Below are positions 1-8,423 of a DNA stretch of 64,000 bases, piece by piece (position 1 is the stretch's first letter; the number at the start of each line of letters is the position of its first letter). Origin of the DNA: Pedobacter roseus (GTDB lineage Bacteria; Bacteroidota; Bacteroidia; Sphingobacteriales; Sphingobacteriaceae); contig NZ_CP060723.1 in the NCBI RefSeq assembly GCF_014395225.1, forward strand, positions 6,262,001 through 6,326,000, in the 5' to 3' direction. The position numbers and the translations under genes were made by a program. The notes under the pieces are model-generated. The model did no database searches and had not been told where the DNA came from. It was given only the letters and a program-made list of their open reading frames with translations.

Positions 1-2196
1 GTAATCAAAATCAGCGATAAAGATAATAACGTAGCGCACTTTAGTAAGTTTTTGATGTGCCCAACCACGGGTATTTCTTATGACGAGCCTCAACCCAATA
101 GTTTTTCGTTCAACTCGCCTTATGGCGCCTGCGAACGTTGTGATGGTTTGGGTTATATTTTTGTAGTCGATAAAGAATCGGTTATTCCGAATCCAAAACT
201 GAGCATTTTAAATGGCGGTTTAGCCCCATTGGGCGAATACCGCGATATCTGGATGTTCCAGGTGTTAAAAGCTTTGGCTAAAAAATACAGTTTCTCGCTT
301 TCTACACCCATCGAAAAATTAAGCGATGAAGTCATCAATATCATTTTAAACGGTTCGCCTGATCTGATCAAGGTTGAGGTAGAATACAATAAATGGAACG
401 TTCAGAATTATAACATCACTTTCGATGGTATTATTAAAATGCTTGAAGAGCAGAACGAAAAAAGAAGCGAGTCAGCATCCGACGATATGGACGAGTTCAG
501 GAAACTGAAAACCTGTCCGGAGTGCCATGGTGCCCGTTTGAAAAAAGAAAGTCTGCATTTTAAAGTTGATGGCAAAAACATTTTCGAACTTTCATCGATG
601 GATATCAACAACCTTCATCAATGGTTCGAAAAAGTTGATGAACGTTTGTCCGACCGTCAGAATATTATTGCCAAAGAAATTTTAAAAGAGATTAAAGCCA
701 GGATCGGTTTTTTAACAGATGTAGGTTTAACTTATTTAACTTTAGATCGTACTGCCCGCACACTTTCGGGTGGCGAGGCGCAACGTATCCGTTTGGCCAC
801 ACAGATTGGTTCGCAGCTGATGAACGTAATGTACATCCTCGATGAGCCAAGTATTGGTTTGCACCAGCGTGATAACGAACGTTTGATCAATGCACTTAAA
901 AATCTCCGTGATCTGGGAAACACCGTTTTGGTGGTAGAACATGATAAGGATATGATTTTGGAGGCCGATTGGGTAATTGATGTTGGTCCTGGCGCTGGTA
1001 TTCATGGAGGTACTGTAGTGGCCGAAGGAACCGCTGCGCAGATCCTGAAATCGAATACCTTAACCGCCGATTATTTGAATGGCAAAAGGCAGATTGAAAC
1101 ACCAAACGTCCGCAGAAAGGGCAATGGGCATAAATTGTCGCTGCTTAAAGCCACCGGACATAACTTAAAAGAGGTTTCAGTAGACTTTCCTTTGGGTAAA
1201 TTTATTGCCGTAACCGGAGTTTCAGGTAGTGGTAAATCGAGTTTAATTACCGAAACTTTATACCCGATTTTAAACCATCATTTCTTCAGGGCCAAAAAAA
1301 CACCTTTACCTTACGAGAAAATCAATGGTTTAAAAGAAATTGATAAGGTGATCGAGATTGATCAGGCGCCGATTGGCAGAACGCCACGTTCTAATCCTTC
1401 TACCTATACCGGTGTTTTCTCTGATATCAGGAATCTGTTTGTTCAGTTGCCCGAAGCGAAAATCCGCGGCTACAAACCCGGCCGTTTCTCTTTCAATGTT
1501 AAAGGCGGGCGTTGCGAAACCTGTCAGGGAGCAGGTTTAAAGGTGATCGAAATGAACTTTTTGCCTGATGTGCAGGTGCCTTGCGAAGAATGTGGCGGAA
1601 GAAGATACAACAGGGAAACTTTAGAAGTACGTTTCCGTGGAAAATCGATTAGTGATGTATTGGATATGAGTATTGAAGATGCCTGTACTTTCTTCGAAAA
1701 TATTCCGATCATCTACAGAAAAATCAAAACTTTAAAAGATGTAGGTTTAGGTTATATTACTTTAGGTCAATCGTCGGTAACTTTATCAGGAGGGGAGGCG
1801 CAGCGTGTAAAACTGGCTACCGAACTTTCTAAAAAAGATACTGGAAAGACCTTTTATATTTTAGATGAGCCTACCACAGGACTTCACTTCGAAGATATTA
1901 ACGTGCTTTTGGGCGTATTGCAGGAGCTGGTTGATAAAGGAAATACCATTTTGGTGATTGAACATAATTTAGACGTGGTTAAGGTTGCCGATTGGGTGAT
2001 TGATTTAGGAGAAGAAGGCGGTGCTGGTGGCGGAAGGATTTTATTTGAGGGTACACCTGAAGGTTTGATCCAGAACCCAATTAGTTTAACCGGAAAGTTT
2101 TTGAAAAAGGAAATGGAATGGAATCCACAGTCCGAAGTCGGAAGTCCGGAGCCCAAAGTCAAAACTCCGAAGAAAAGTAAAGCTGAAAAGAAATAG
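1..2196 (+). CDS. uvrA: UvrA, excinuclease ABC subunit A (5' end outside window)
   Basis: Damage-recognition ATPase of nucleotide excision repair; acts as a dimer with UvrB in the cytoplasm. The reading frame is open from base 1, so this is the C-terminal ~731 residues of a protein usually ~940 long. Visible in order: first zinc-module region (CPTTG ... CERCDGLG), a TCPECHGARL block, ABC signature LSGGEAQR with Walker B ILDEPSIGLH, second Walker A GVSGSGKSS, a CETCQGAG ... CEECGG zinc finger, second LSGGEAQR and ILDEPTTGLH. In the first zinc module the second Cys of CxxC is Thr. A Lys/Pro-rich tail follows residue ~705 and is encoded by repeat-like DNA (2129-2170). Confidence 0.97.
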   Translation, partial: VIKISDKDNNVAHFSKFLMCPTTGISYDEPQPNSFSFNSPYGACERCDGLGYIFVVDKESVIPNPKLSILNGGLAPLGEYRDIWMFQVLKALAKKYSFSLSTPIEKLSDEVINIILNGSPDLIKVEVEYNKWNVQNYNITFDGIIKMLEEQNEKRSESASDDMDEFRKLKTCPECHGARLKKESLHFKVDGKNIFELSSMDINNLHQWFEKVDERLSDRQNIIAKEILKEIKARIGFLTDVGLTYLTLDRTARTLSGGEAQRIRLATQIGSQLMNVMYILDEPSIGLHQRDNERLINALKNLRDLGNTVLVVEHDKDMILEADWVIDVGPGAGIHGGTVVAEGTAAQILKSNTLTADYLNGKRQIETPNVRRKGNGHKLSLLKATGHNLKEVSVDFPLGKFIAVTGVSGSGKSSLITETLYPILNHHFFRAKKTPLPYEKINGLKEIDKVIEIDQAPIGRTPRSNPSTYTGVFSDIRNLFVQLPEAKIRGYKPGRFSFNVKGGRCETCQGAGLKVIEMNFLPDVQVPCEECGGRRYNRETLEVRFRGKSISDVLDMSIEDACTFFENIPIIYRKIKTLKDVGLGYITLGQSSVTLSGGEAQRVKLATELSKKDTGKTFYILDEPTTGLHFEDINVLLGVLQELVDKGNTILVIEHNLDVVKVADWVIDLGEEGGAGGGRILFEGTPEGLIQNPISLTGKFLKKEMEWNPQSEVGSPEPKVKTPKKSKAEKK
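2129..2170. repeat. AGTC-type degenerate short repeat inside the uvrA 3' end
   Basis: A run of units like agtccgaagtcggaagtcc. The same degenerate pattern occurs in intergenic DNA near 19066-19096, 50809-50855 and 58117-58172. Here it is translated as part of the UvrA tail. Confidence 0.6.
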
Positions 2197-2208
2197 GCTG
2201 CGGAGAAT

Positions 2209-2292
2209 CGTCGTTCCCAACCCGATAGCTATCGGGTTGATTGGGAATCTTAATGCAAGCGCTTCAAGATTCCCATCTGCGTGGGAATGACG
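2209..2292. repeat. Dispersed GGGAATGACG palindromic repeat, copy A
   Basis: Imperfect inverted repeat beginning cgtcgttccc and ending gggaatgacg, with inner hairpins (cccgatagctatcggg). It makes up most of the gap between uvrA and the TatD gene. Related copies lie at 3264-3332 and 44464-44582. No gene is seen in 2197-2460. Confidence 0.75.
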
Positions 2293-2460
2293 ATTAATCT
2301 AATGGAATCTGTTAATGGTAGTCTATCGAAGAACCTGTTTAAACTTATGTGTTTCGACGAGCTCAACCTTACTTATCAAATTGAAATTAACTTTGAAAAT
2401 ACACTTAACAAACTCCTAACCCGTCATCCATTTTACATCACCCATTTTACATTATAAAAC

Positions 2461-3228
2461 ATGATCTTCACCGATACCCATACCCATCTATATTACGAAC
2501 AGGATGCCGAAAAACAGGCGCAGCTAATGGAACGTTGTTTTGAAAGCGATGTGAACCGTTTGTTTTTGCCCAATGTTGACGTGAAATCGATCGCGATGAT
2601 TGATGACCTGGTGGCTAAATACCCTGAAAACTGTTTTGCAATGGCCGGCCTGCATCCCTGTGATGTAAAAGAAGATTACCTTGCGCTGTTAGATGAAATT
2701 TATAAAAGTATTGCTAGTCGGAAAATTTATGCCATTGGCGAAATCGGGATCGATTTATATTGGGATAAAAGCACTTTAGCTATCCAGCAAGATGCCTTTC
2801 GCAAGCAGATTGCCTGGGCAAAGGAGTTGGGGTTGCCGATTGTAATCCATTGCAGAGAAGCTTTTGATGAAGTTTTTGAAGTATTGGAAAGTGAACGTGA
2901 TGAAAAATTGCGTGGTATATTCCATTGTTTCACTGGAAATTTGGCTCAGGCAAAACAGGCTATTTACCTTAATTTTTATTTAGGCATTGGTGGTGTGGTC
3001 ACGTATAAAAAAGCGGGTTTGGATCTGGTATTGGCAGATATTCCTTTAACTAATCTGGTTTTAGAAACCGATTCTCCCTACCTGGCACCAGTTCCTTTCC
3101 GTGGTAAACCTAACGAAAGCAGTTACCTGGTTTATATCGCGCAAAAATTGGCTGATATTTATGGCGTTTCTATTGAAGAAATAGCAGATGTAACCACAGA
3201 AAATTCGAAGAAAATATTCGGGATTTAA
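2461..3228 (+). CDS. TatD family metal-dependent deoxyribonuclease
   Basis: 255 aa, the usual TatD length. The metal ligands of the family are present: H7 and H9 in DTHTH, E94 in GEIGID, H130 in VIHCRE, H155 in FHCFTG and D204 in ETDSPYLAP. Family members are cytoplasmic 3'-5' exonucleases/DNases implicated in DNA repair and turnover. The ATG at 2461 directly precedes the first conserved motif, so the start is secure. It follows uvrA on the same strand after a 264-bp repeat-filled gap, so co-transcription is doubtful. Confidence 0.92.
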   Translation: MIFTDTHTHLYYEQDAEKQAQLMERCFESDVNRLFLPNVDVKSIAMIDDLVAKYPENCFAMAGLHPCDVKEDYLALLDEIYKSIASRKIYAIGEIGIDLYWDKSTLAIQQDAFRKQIAWAKELGLPIVIHCREAFDEVFEVLESERDEKLRGIFHCFTGNLAQAKQAIYLNFYLGIGGVVTYKKAGLDLVLADIPLTNLVLETDSPYLAPVPFRGKPNESSYLVYIAQKLADIYGVSIEEIADVTTENSKKIFGI

Positions 3229-3263
3229 ATGTTATTATTCTTACGCGACAAATTTTAGCGGTT

Positions 3264-3332
3264 CGTCATTCCCAACTTGATTGGGAATCGTAATGCAATA
3301 GCTTTAAGATTCCCGCATGTGCGGGAATGACG
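3264..3332. repeat. Dispersed GGGAATGACG palindromic repeat, copy B
   Basis: Begins cgtcattccc and ends gggaatgacg with a gcatgtgc core. Same family as 2209-2292. A second fragment, ggatcccgaaacaagttc with aggatgacg (about 3360-3386), follows. The 326-bp gap to the asparaginase gene otherwise holds only promoter-like AT-rich DNA. Confidence 0.75.
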
Positions 3333-3406
3333 TTTAAGTTTTAGATTCTCTTTCTTGCTGGATCCCGAAACAAGTTCAGGATGACGACAATATTGTATTT
3401 CTTTTA

Positions 3407-3433
3407 TTGTCAAATTGACAAAATTTATCTTTG
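3407..3433 (+). promoter_or_regulatory. Candidate Bacteroidota promoter upstream of ansA
   Basis: TTG at 3407-3409, 16-bp spacer, TATCTTTG at 3426-3433. The spacer is slightly short for the phylum consensus and the start codon is 122 bp away. A second TTTCTTTG nearer the gene (about 3520-3530) could serve instead. Confidence 0.4.
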
Positions 3434-3554
3434 TAAATTATTGAATTAATAATATTGTTATTGATTTTAGCTTTTTTATTGCTAATTTAAAAATATCACC
3501 CAATCATTTGTAAATTTTTAGTTTCTTTGCGCTGAGCAACCTTCACTAAACCAA

Positions 3555-4574
3555 ATGACCAAAATACTTATAATTTATACCGGTGGTACCATTGGTATGA
3601 TTAACGATCCTACAAACGGGATGTTGATTCCGTTTGATTTCCAGCAGATAAAAGAAAACGTTCCGGAACTGGGCCGTTTAGATTACCACTTAGATGTACA
3701 CTCTTTCAATCCGGTGTTGGATTCATCAAACATGGATCCTGAAATATGGAAAACATTGGCCGAACTCGTTTATAATAAATACGATCAGTACGATGGTTTT
3801 GTAATCCTGCACGGATCTGATACGATGGCTTTTACCGCTTCGGCACTGAGTTTTATGCTCGAAAATCTCGATAAACCTGTTGTTTTAACAGGATCGCAAT
3901 TGCCGATAGGAGAAATCAGGACTGATGCCAAAGAAAATTTAATTACTGCGTTAGAAATTGCCGCAACTAAAGAAGATGGCAAAGCACTATTCCCGGAGGT
4001 TTGCATTTATTTTGATGCACAATTGTTTAGGGGCAACCGCTCTATTAAATACAATAGCGAGAAGTTTGAAGCTTTCCGCTCGCCAAATTACCCCGTACTT
4101 GCAGAGGCTGGAGTACATTTACAGTTTCACAGAAATTATATTTTAAAAGCTACCGGCGGTGAGTTAAAATTACATACCAATTTTAATTCGAATATTGGTG
4201 TGCTTAAATTATATCCGGGAATCACCCCGCAGGCTGTTCAGGCCATCACCGATTCTAAGGTCGATGCCATTATTTTAGAAACCTTTGGTTCAGGCAACAC
4301 CTCCACCGCACAATGGTTTTTAGATAGTTTACGCCAGGCCATTTTAAATGGAAAAATCATTATCGATATCTCTCAGTGTAAAAAAGGCTCAGTACAGCTT
4401 GGTCGCTACGAAACCAGTAGGGAGTTGTTAAAAATGGGCATAGTAAGCGGCTACGATTTAACTTTCGAAGCTACGGTAACCAAACTGATGTTCGTAATGG
4501 GCTTGGGTTTATCAGTTGAAGAAAGCCGTAAATTGATGGATGAATCGTTGCGGGGAGAGCTAACAAAGGATTAA
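3555..4574 (+). CDS. ansA: Type I (cytoplasmic) L-asparaginase
   Basis: 339 aa, matching cytoplasmic asparaginase I, which hydrolyses L-asparagine to aspartate and ammonia. The N-terminal motif IIYTGGTIGM carries the nucleophilic Thr (T12), and HGSDTMAFTAS at 86-96 supplies the second Thr and Asp (D89, T90). No signal peptide, which fits type I and not the periplasmic type II enzyme. Monocistronic: repeat-rich gaps lie on both sides. Confidence 0.95.
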   Translation: MTKILIIYTGGTIGMINDPTNGMLIPFDFQQIKENVPELGRLDYHLDVHSFNPVLDSSNMDPEIWKTLAELVYNKYDQYDGFVILHGSDTMAFTASALSFMLENLDKPVVLTGSQLPIGEIRTDAKENLITALEIAATKEDGKALFPEVCIYFDAQLFRGNRSIKYNSEKFEAFRSPNYPVLAEAGVHLQFHRNYILKATGGELKLHTNFNSNIGVLKLYPGITPQAVQAITDSKVDAIILETFGSGNTSTAQWFLDSLRQAILNGKIIIDISQCKKGSVQLGRYETSRELLKMGIVSGYDLTFEATVTKLMFVMGLGLSVEESRKLMDESLRGELTKD

Positions 4575-5084
4575 TGTTTCCAGCGTTTATAATATTTTTT
4601 TTAAGGAAATGAGCAGTTCCACTCTTTTGGAGGTTTTCAGTCCCGCTCACGCTTCTGCCGATGAAGAATCGGCATCTCGCTTCGATCGGGTTTAGAGACA
4701 AAGGATAAGTACAATTGGCTAAACCTAGCAAAGTGCAGTATTTGGCGTGATGTAAGGAACAGGCCTTTCAGTTATAAACCTGACAGTAGCGGCAGCTCCC
4801 GATTTTTTTATCAGGACTAAAGCGAATGGCAGGGCTTCACTGGCCAAGAACAACAAAACGTTCGTTTTCAAATAAAAAGGATTAAGATTTAGCATTACTA
4901 AATTTAATATCTAGATAAGCTGTATCATGTACTACAATAAGTAAAACTTCTGCAATTATGACTAACATCATTTCGGTTATAAGTATTTAGCCCTATTTTT
5001 GCTATGGAAGGATATATGGCGAAAGGTTTAAGGCGTAAGGTTATATCTTGATACTCACTTCTCCATACTTGATACTTATTAAAC
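4575..5084. other. 510-bp intergenic region with repeat debris
   Basis: No convincing gene. It contains fragments of dispersed elements: a tgccgatgaagaatcggca hairpin near 4657-4675, atcgggtttag at about 4686-4696 (resembling the right flank of the IS110 insertions), and aatggcagggc near 4827. A putative regulatory stretch lies just before 5085. Short open frames here lack coding character. Confidence 0.6.
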
Positions 5085-6500
5085 ATGAAAATAGAACAGA
5101 TATATACAGGTTGCCTGGCAGAAGCCGCTTATTACATCGAAAGTAATGGCGAGGCTGCAATTATTGATCCTTTAAGAGAAGTTGCGACGTATTTAAAGAA
5201 AGCAGAAAAAGCAGGTGCCACCATTAAATATATTTTTGAAACGCATTTTCATGCCGATTTTGTTTCTGGTCACGTAGATCTTGCAGAAAAATCGGGTGCC
5301 GAAATTATATACGGACCAACCGCAAAAACCGAATTTAAATCGCATATCGCCAAAGATGGTGAGCAATTCAAAATTGGAAACTTAACCATAACAGCATTAC
5401 ATACCCCTGGGCATACTTTAGAATCGACCACTTATCTGTTAACTGATGAAAACGGTAAAGACCATTGCATTTTTAGCGGTGATACCTTATTTATCGGAGA
5501 TGTAGGTCGTCCGGATTTAGCCCAAAAAGGTCATTTAACGATGGATGATTTGGCCGGAATGCTTTACGATTCGTTAAATGAAAAGATAAAACCTTTAGCA
5601 GATGATGTAATCGTATATCCGGCACATGGTGCTGGTTCTGCCTGTGGCAAAAGCATGAGTAAAGAAACTTTCGATACCTTAGGCCATCAGAAACAGGTTA
5701 ATTATGCTTTAAAAGCAGAAACAAAAGAACAGTTTATTGCTGAAGTAACAGATGGCATTATGCCACCACCACAATATTTTGCTAAAAATGCTGCTATTAA
5801 TAAAGGTGGTGTAGAAAGTATTGATGATGTTTACGAGAAGGGTTTAAATGCCTTAACCCCTCAACAATTTGAGGATCTGGCGAACCAAACGGGAGCAATT
5901 ATGCTCGATACGCGCGATCCGCAGGTTTTTGCAAAAGGTTTTATCCCAAACTCGATTAATATTGGTTTAAACGGACAGTTTGCGCCATGGGTTGGCGCCT
6001 TAATTACCGATTTACAACAACCGATTTTATTGATTACCGACCAGGGCAAGGAAGAAGAAACGATTACCCGCTTAACTCGCGTAGGTTACGATAGTACCAT
6101 TGGTTATTTGGATGGTGGTTTCGAAAACTGGACTGCTACAGGTAAAGAAATCGATACCATTGAATCAATTTCGGCCGAAGCTTTTGAGCAAGCTGCATCA
6201 AATGGAGAAATTACGGCGCTTGATGTGCGTAAACCAGGTGAATATGAATCAGAACATTTAGAATTTACGCTGAGCCGCCCTTTAGATTTTATTAACGACT
6301 GGACTACCGAAATTAATACAAAATCTACTTATTATATCCATTGTGCAGGTGGTTATCGCTCTATGATTGCGGCTTCCATTCTAAAATCGCGTGGGGTAGA
6401 AAATGTAATTGATGTAGCTGGTGGTTATGGTGCAATAAAAAATACCGGTTTAAAAAGAACCGATTTCGCCTGCCCAAGTAAAGCAATGAAAGTATCATAA
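5085..6500 (+). CDS. MBL-fold hydrolase fused to two rhodanese domains (persulfide dioxygenase-like)
   Basis: 471 aa. N-terminal metallo-beta-lactamase domain with H54, H56, D58 and H63 (THFHADFVSGH), HTPGHT, SGDTLFIGDVGRPD and YPAHGAGS, the pattern of ETHE1/BlrA-like persulfide dioxygenases. Two rhodanese-like domains follow. The first (about 265-355) reads ITDQGKEEE where a catalytic Cys would sit, so it is probably inactive. The second (about 365-465) keeps the Cys loop HCAGGYRS. Family role: oxidation or transfer of persulfide sulfur in the cytoplasm. The next gene, 77 bp downstream on the same strand, is a YpdA-type reductase, so a thiol/persulfide unit is likely. Confidence 0.9.
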   Translation: MKIEQIYTGCLAEAAYYIESNGEAAIIDPLREVATYLKKAEKAGATIKYIFETHFHADFVSGHVDLAEKSGAEIIYGPTAKTEFKSHIAKDGEQFKIGNLTITALHTPGHTLESTTYLLTDENGKDHCIFSGDTLFIGDVGRPDLAQKGHLTMDDLAGMLYDSLNEKIKPLADDVIVYPAHGAGSACGKSMSKETFDTLGHQKQVNYALKAETKEQFIAEVTDGIMPPPQYFAKNAAINKGGVESIDDVYEKGLNALTPQQFEDLANQTGAIMLDTRDPQVFAKGFIPNSINIGLNGQFAPWVGALITDLQQPILLITDQGKEEETITRLTRVGYDSTIGYLDGGFENWTATGKEIDTIESISAEAFEQAASNGEITALDVRKPGEYESEHLEFTLSRPLDFINDWTTEINTKSTYYIHCAGGYRSMIAASILKSRGVENVIDVAGGYGAIKNTGLKRTDFACPSKAMKVS

Positions 6501-6577
6501 CTCGTCATTGCGGGAGAAACGACAACCTGCCCCGACTTTTCGGGGAATCAATCTTACAGCGAAATAAAAATACCTGA

Positions 6578-7546
6578 ATGTCAGACAATCAAAATCATTA
6601 CGACGTATTAATTATAGGTGCGGGCCCGATAGGGATGGCCTGTGCAATTGAAGCCCAAAAAGCAAACTTAAGCTATGTTATTATAGAAAAAGGTGCTTTG
6701 GTGAATAGCTTGTTCAACTATCCGGTATTTATGACATTCTTTTCTACTTCTCAAAAATTAGAGATAGGAGGCGTGCCTTTTGTAACCATCAGCCCCAAGC
6801 CGAACCGTAACGAAGCTGTAGAATATTATCGCCGTGTTGCCGAAAAATTCGATTTAAACATCCATCTTTTCGAAAGGGTAAAGCAAGTGGTTAAGAATGA
6901 TAACAATCTTTTCGAAATCAAGACTTCAAAAACTGATTATACGGCTGGCAATGTGATTGTGGCTACGGGATTTTACGATGTACCTTTATTGATGAATGTG
7001 CCGGGTGAAGATTTGCCAAAAGTGACACATTATTACAAGGATCCACATTTATATGCCTTCCAAAATGTGGTTGTTGTTGGTGCCAATAACTCGGGCGTGG
7101 ATGCCGCTTTAGAAACCTACCGCAAGGGTGCAAAGGTAACCATGGTGGTGAGGAGTGGTGAACTTGGTCCGCATGTTAAATATTGGGTTCGCCCCGATAT
7201 ACAGAACAGGATTAAAGAAGGTGAAGTTACTGCCCTTTTCGATTCTGAACTTGTTGAAATAAGGGAAGGTGAAGTGGATATTAAAACCCCGGAAGGGATA
7301 AAAACCATTCCAAATGATTTTGTAATTGCCATGACGGGCTATCAGCCAGATTTTTCGATGTTAAGAAAATTCGGAATCGATCTGCCCGAAACACTTTGCC
7401 CGGCCTATAACGAAGAAACCATGGAAACCAACGTAAAAGGTTTATACCTGGCTGGTGTAGTTTGCGGTGGATTAGATACCCACAAACTATTTATTGAAAA
7501 CTCGAGGGTACATGCGGAGATGATCGTAAAGAATATTTTGGGCTAG
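6578..7546 (+). CDS. ypdA: YpdA family bacillithiol disulfide reductase (putative)
   Basis: 322-aa flavoprotein of the thioredoxin-reductase-like fold. FAD-binding GAGPIGMACA at 14-23, NADPH-binding VVVGANNSGVDAALE near 165-180, and C-terminal GLYLAGVVCGG. YpdA enzymes reduce bacillithiol disulfide using NADPH, and the SLFNYPVFMTFFST block is typical of them. There is no CxxC redox pair as in thioredoxin reductase. It lies downstream of the MBL/rhodanese gene; a bacilliredoxin is encoded at 43811. Function is assigned by family resemblance. Confidence 0.88.
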   Translation: MSDNQNHYDVLIIGAGPIGMACAIEAQKANLSYVIIEKGALVNSLFNYPVFMTFFSTSQKLEIGGVPFVTISPKPNRNEAVEYYRRVAEKFDLNIHLFERVKQVVKNDNNLFEIKTSKTDYTAGNVIVATGFYDVPLLMNVPGEDLPKVTHYYKDPHLYAFQNVVVVGANNSGVDAALETYRKGAKVTMVVRSGELGPHVKYWVRPDIQNRIKEGEVTALFDSELVEIREGEVDIKTPEGIKTIPNDFVIAMTGYQPDFSMLRKFGIDLPETLCPAYNEETMETNVKGLYLAGVVCGGLDTHKLFIENSRVHAEMIVKNILG

Positions 7547-7601
7547 TGTCTTACGAAGTTTAACCAGGGGATTATCGATCGAATAACTTCGTAAGCCTGT
7601 A

Positions 7602-8108
7602 CTAAATTTCTGAAATCATTTTCTTCGATTTTCCCCATTTATAAGCTACGGATAACATCATGGTTACCACTGCGATCTGCAGTATGATTACAGCTTTAGA
7701 TACGATTGTTAAAATAATGAAGTTTTGTTTGAATTGATCGATTTTGGGTTGTATCGACAGTGGGGGATAAACCGTCCAGCCGTTAATATTGTGATATGGA
7801 TTAAAAAATGGTAAAAGCTGAACAGCCAATGATGCAAGAATGATTAAAATAAATCCTAAAAAGAAAATAAATGAGCGTTGAATTTTTCTACAAAATGAAT
7901 ATTTAAGCTCCTTAAAATAGTAAAGAAAAAATGAAATAATGGTAAAAAAGGATATCCATGCATGTTCTGCTTTAACAACGAAATAAGTGTCATGAAGATT
8001 AATATCCAGGCCAGAATTTCCCAGTAGTATGATGAACATATAATATGATACTACTGCACAGCCCAAAAACCATGCTATTTCAATTAATAAAGGTTTGAGA
8101 TTTTTCAT
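7602..8108 (-). CDS. Small membrane protein with an HDTYFVV motif, function unknown
   Basis: 168 aa with about four hydrophobic segments (near 10-30, 50-66, 75-95 and 130-155). Residues 39-49 read HDTYFVVKAEH, closely resembling the HDTYFVVAHFH segment of haem-copper oxidase subunit I, but the protein is far too short to be an oxidase and lacks the rest of the family. It is the last gene of a minus-strand group (9976 to 7602). I do not recognise a function. The coding call rests on length, codon use and clear membrane segments. Confidence 0.75.
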   Translation of the reverse strand: MKNLKPLLIEIAWFLGCAVVSYYMFIILLGNSGLDINLHDTYFVVKAEHAWISFFTIISFFLYYFKELKYSFCRKIQRSFIFFLGFILIILASLAVQLLPFFNPYHNINGWTVYPPLSIQPKIDQFKQNFIILTIVSKAVIILQIAVVTMMLSVAYKWGKSKKMISEI

Positions 8109-8126
8109 TGGTTTGAGGGAGAAAGT

Positions 8127-8423
8127 TTAGATGATGTTTAAAACTAGTAAAAGTATTGTGAATCCTAATAAATGTGGGGCAAATAACCACCAGTTTTTTG
8201 TTCTAATGCTTTTATAGAGATTGAATAAAATTAATATAAAACTTATTGGTACCAGTAGCAATATAGATATAACATCAAGGCTTGGTGTACAGGTACCTGA
8301 ACGAAAATACCTTATGCAGATTAATATCGAACAGATTACAAAAATATAGTAAAGGATACGGAAAAGTATTTCTTTTTTCGATATTAATCCGATGCCCCGG
8401 CAAAGCCATCTTTTATGGTTAAT
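8127..8423 (-). CDS. Small three-helix membrane ORF without an obvious start codon
   Basis: An open frame of 98 codons ending in TAA at 8129-8127. It translates to three strong hydrophobic stretches (ILFRILYYIFVICSILICI; VISILLLVPISFILILFNLY; WWLFAPHLLGFTILLLV) split by charged loops, as expected for a membrane protein. No ATG, GTG or TTG occurs before the first helix. The frame overlaps the 3' end of the upstream gene (stop at 8384). An ATG in the neighbouring frame at about 8412 (MALPGHRI) could be joined by one frameshift. It may be a decayed gene, use a rare start, or be coupled to the upstream gene. It fills an otherwise unexplained 275-bp gap. Confidence 0.5.
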   Translation of the reverse strand: MNHKRWLCRGIGLISKKEILFRILYYIFVICSILICIRYFRSGTCTPSLDVISILLLVPISFILILFNLYKSIRTKNWWLFAPHLLGFTILLLVLNII

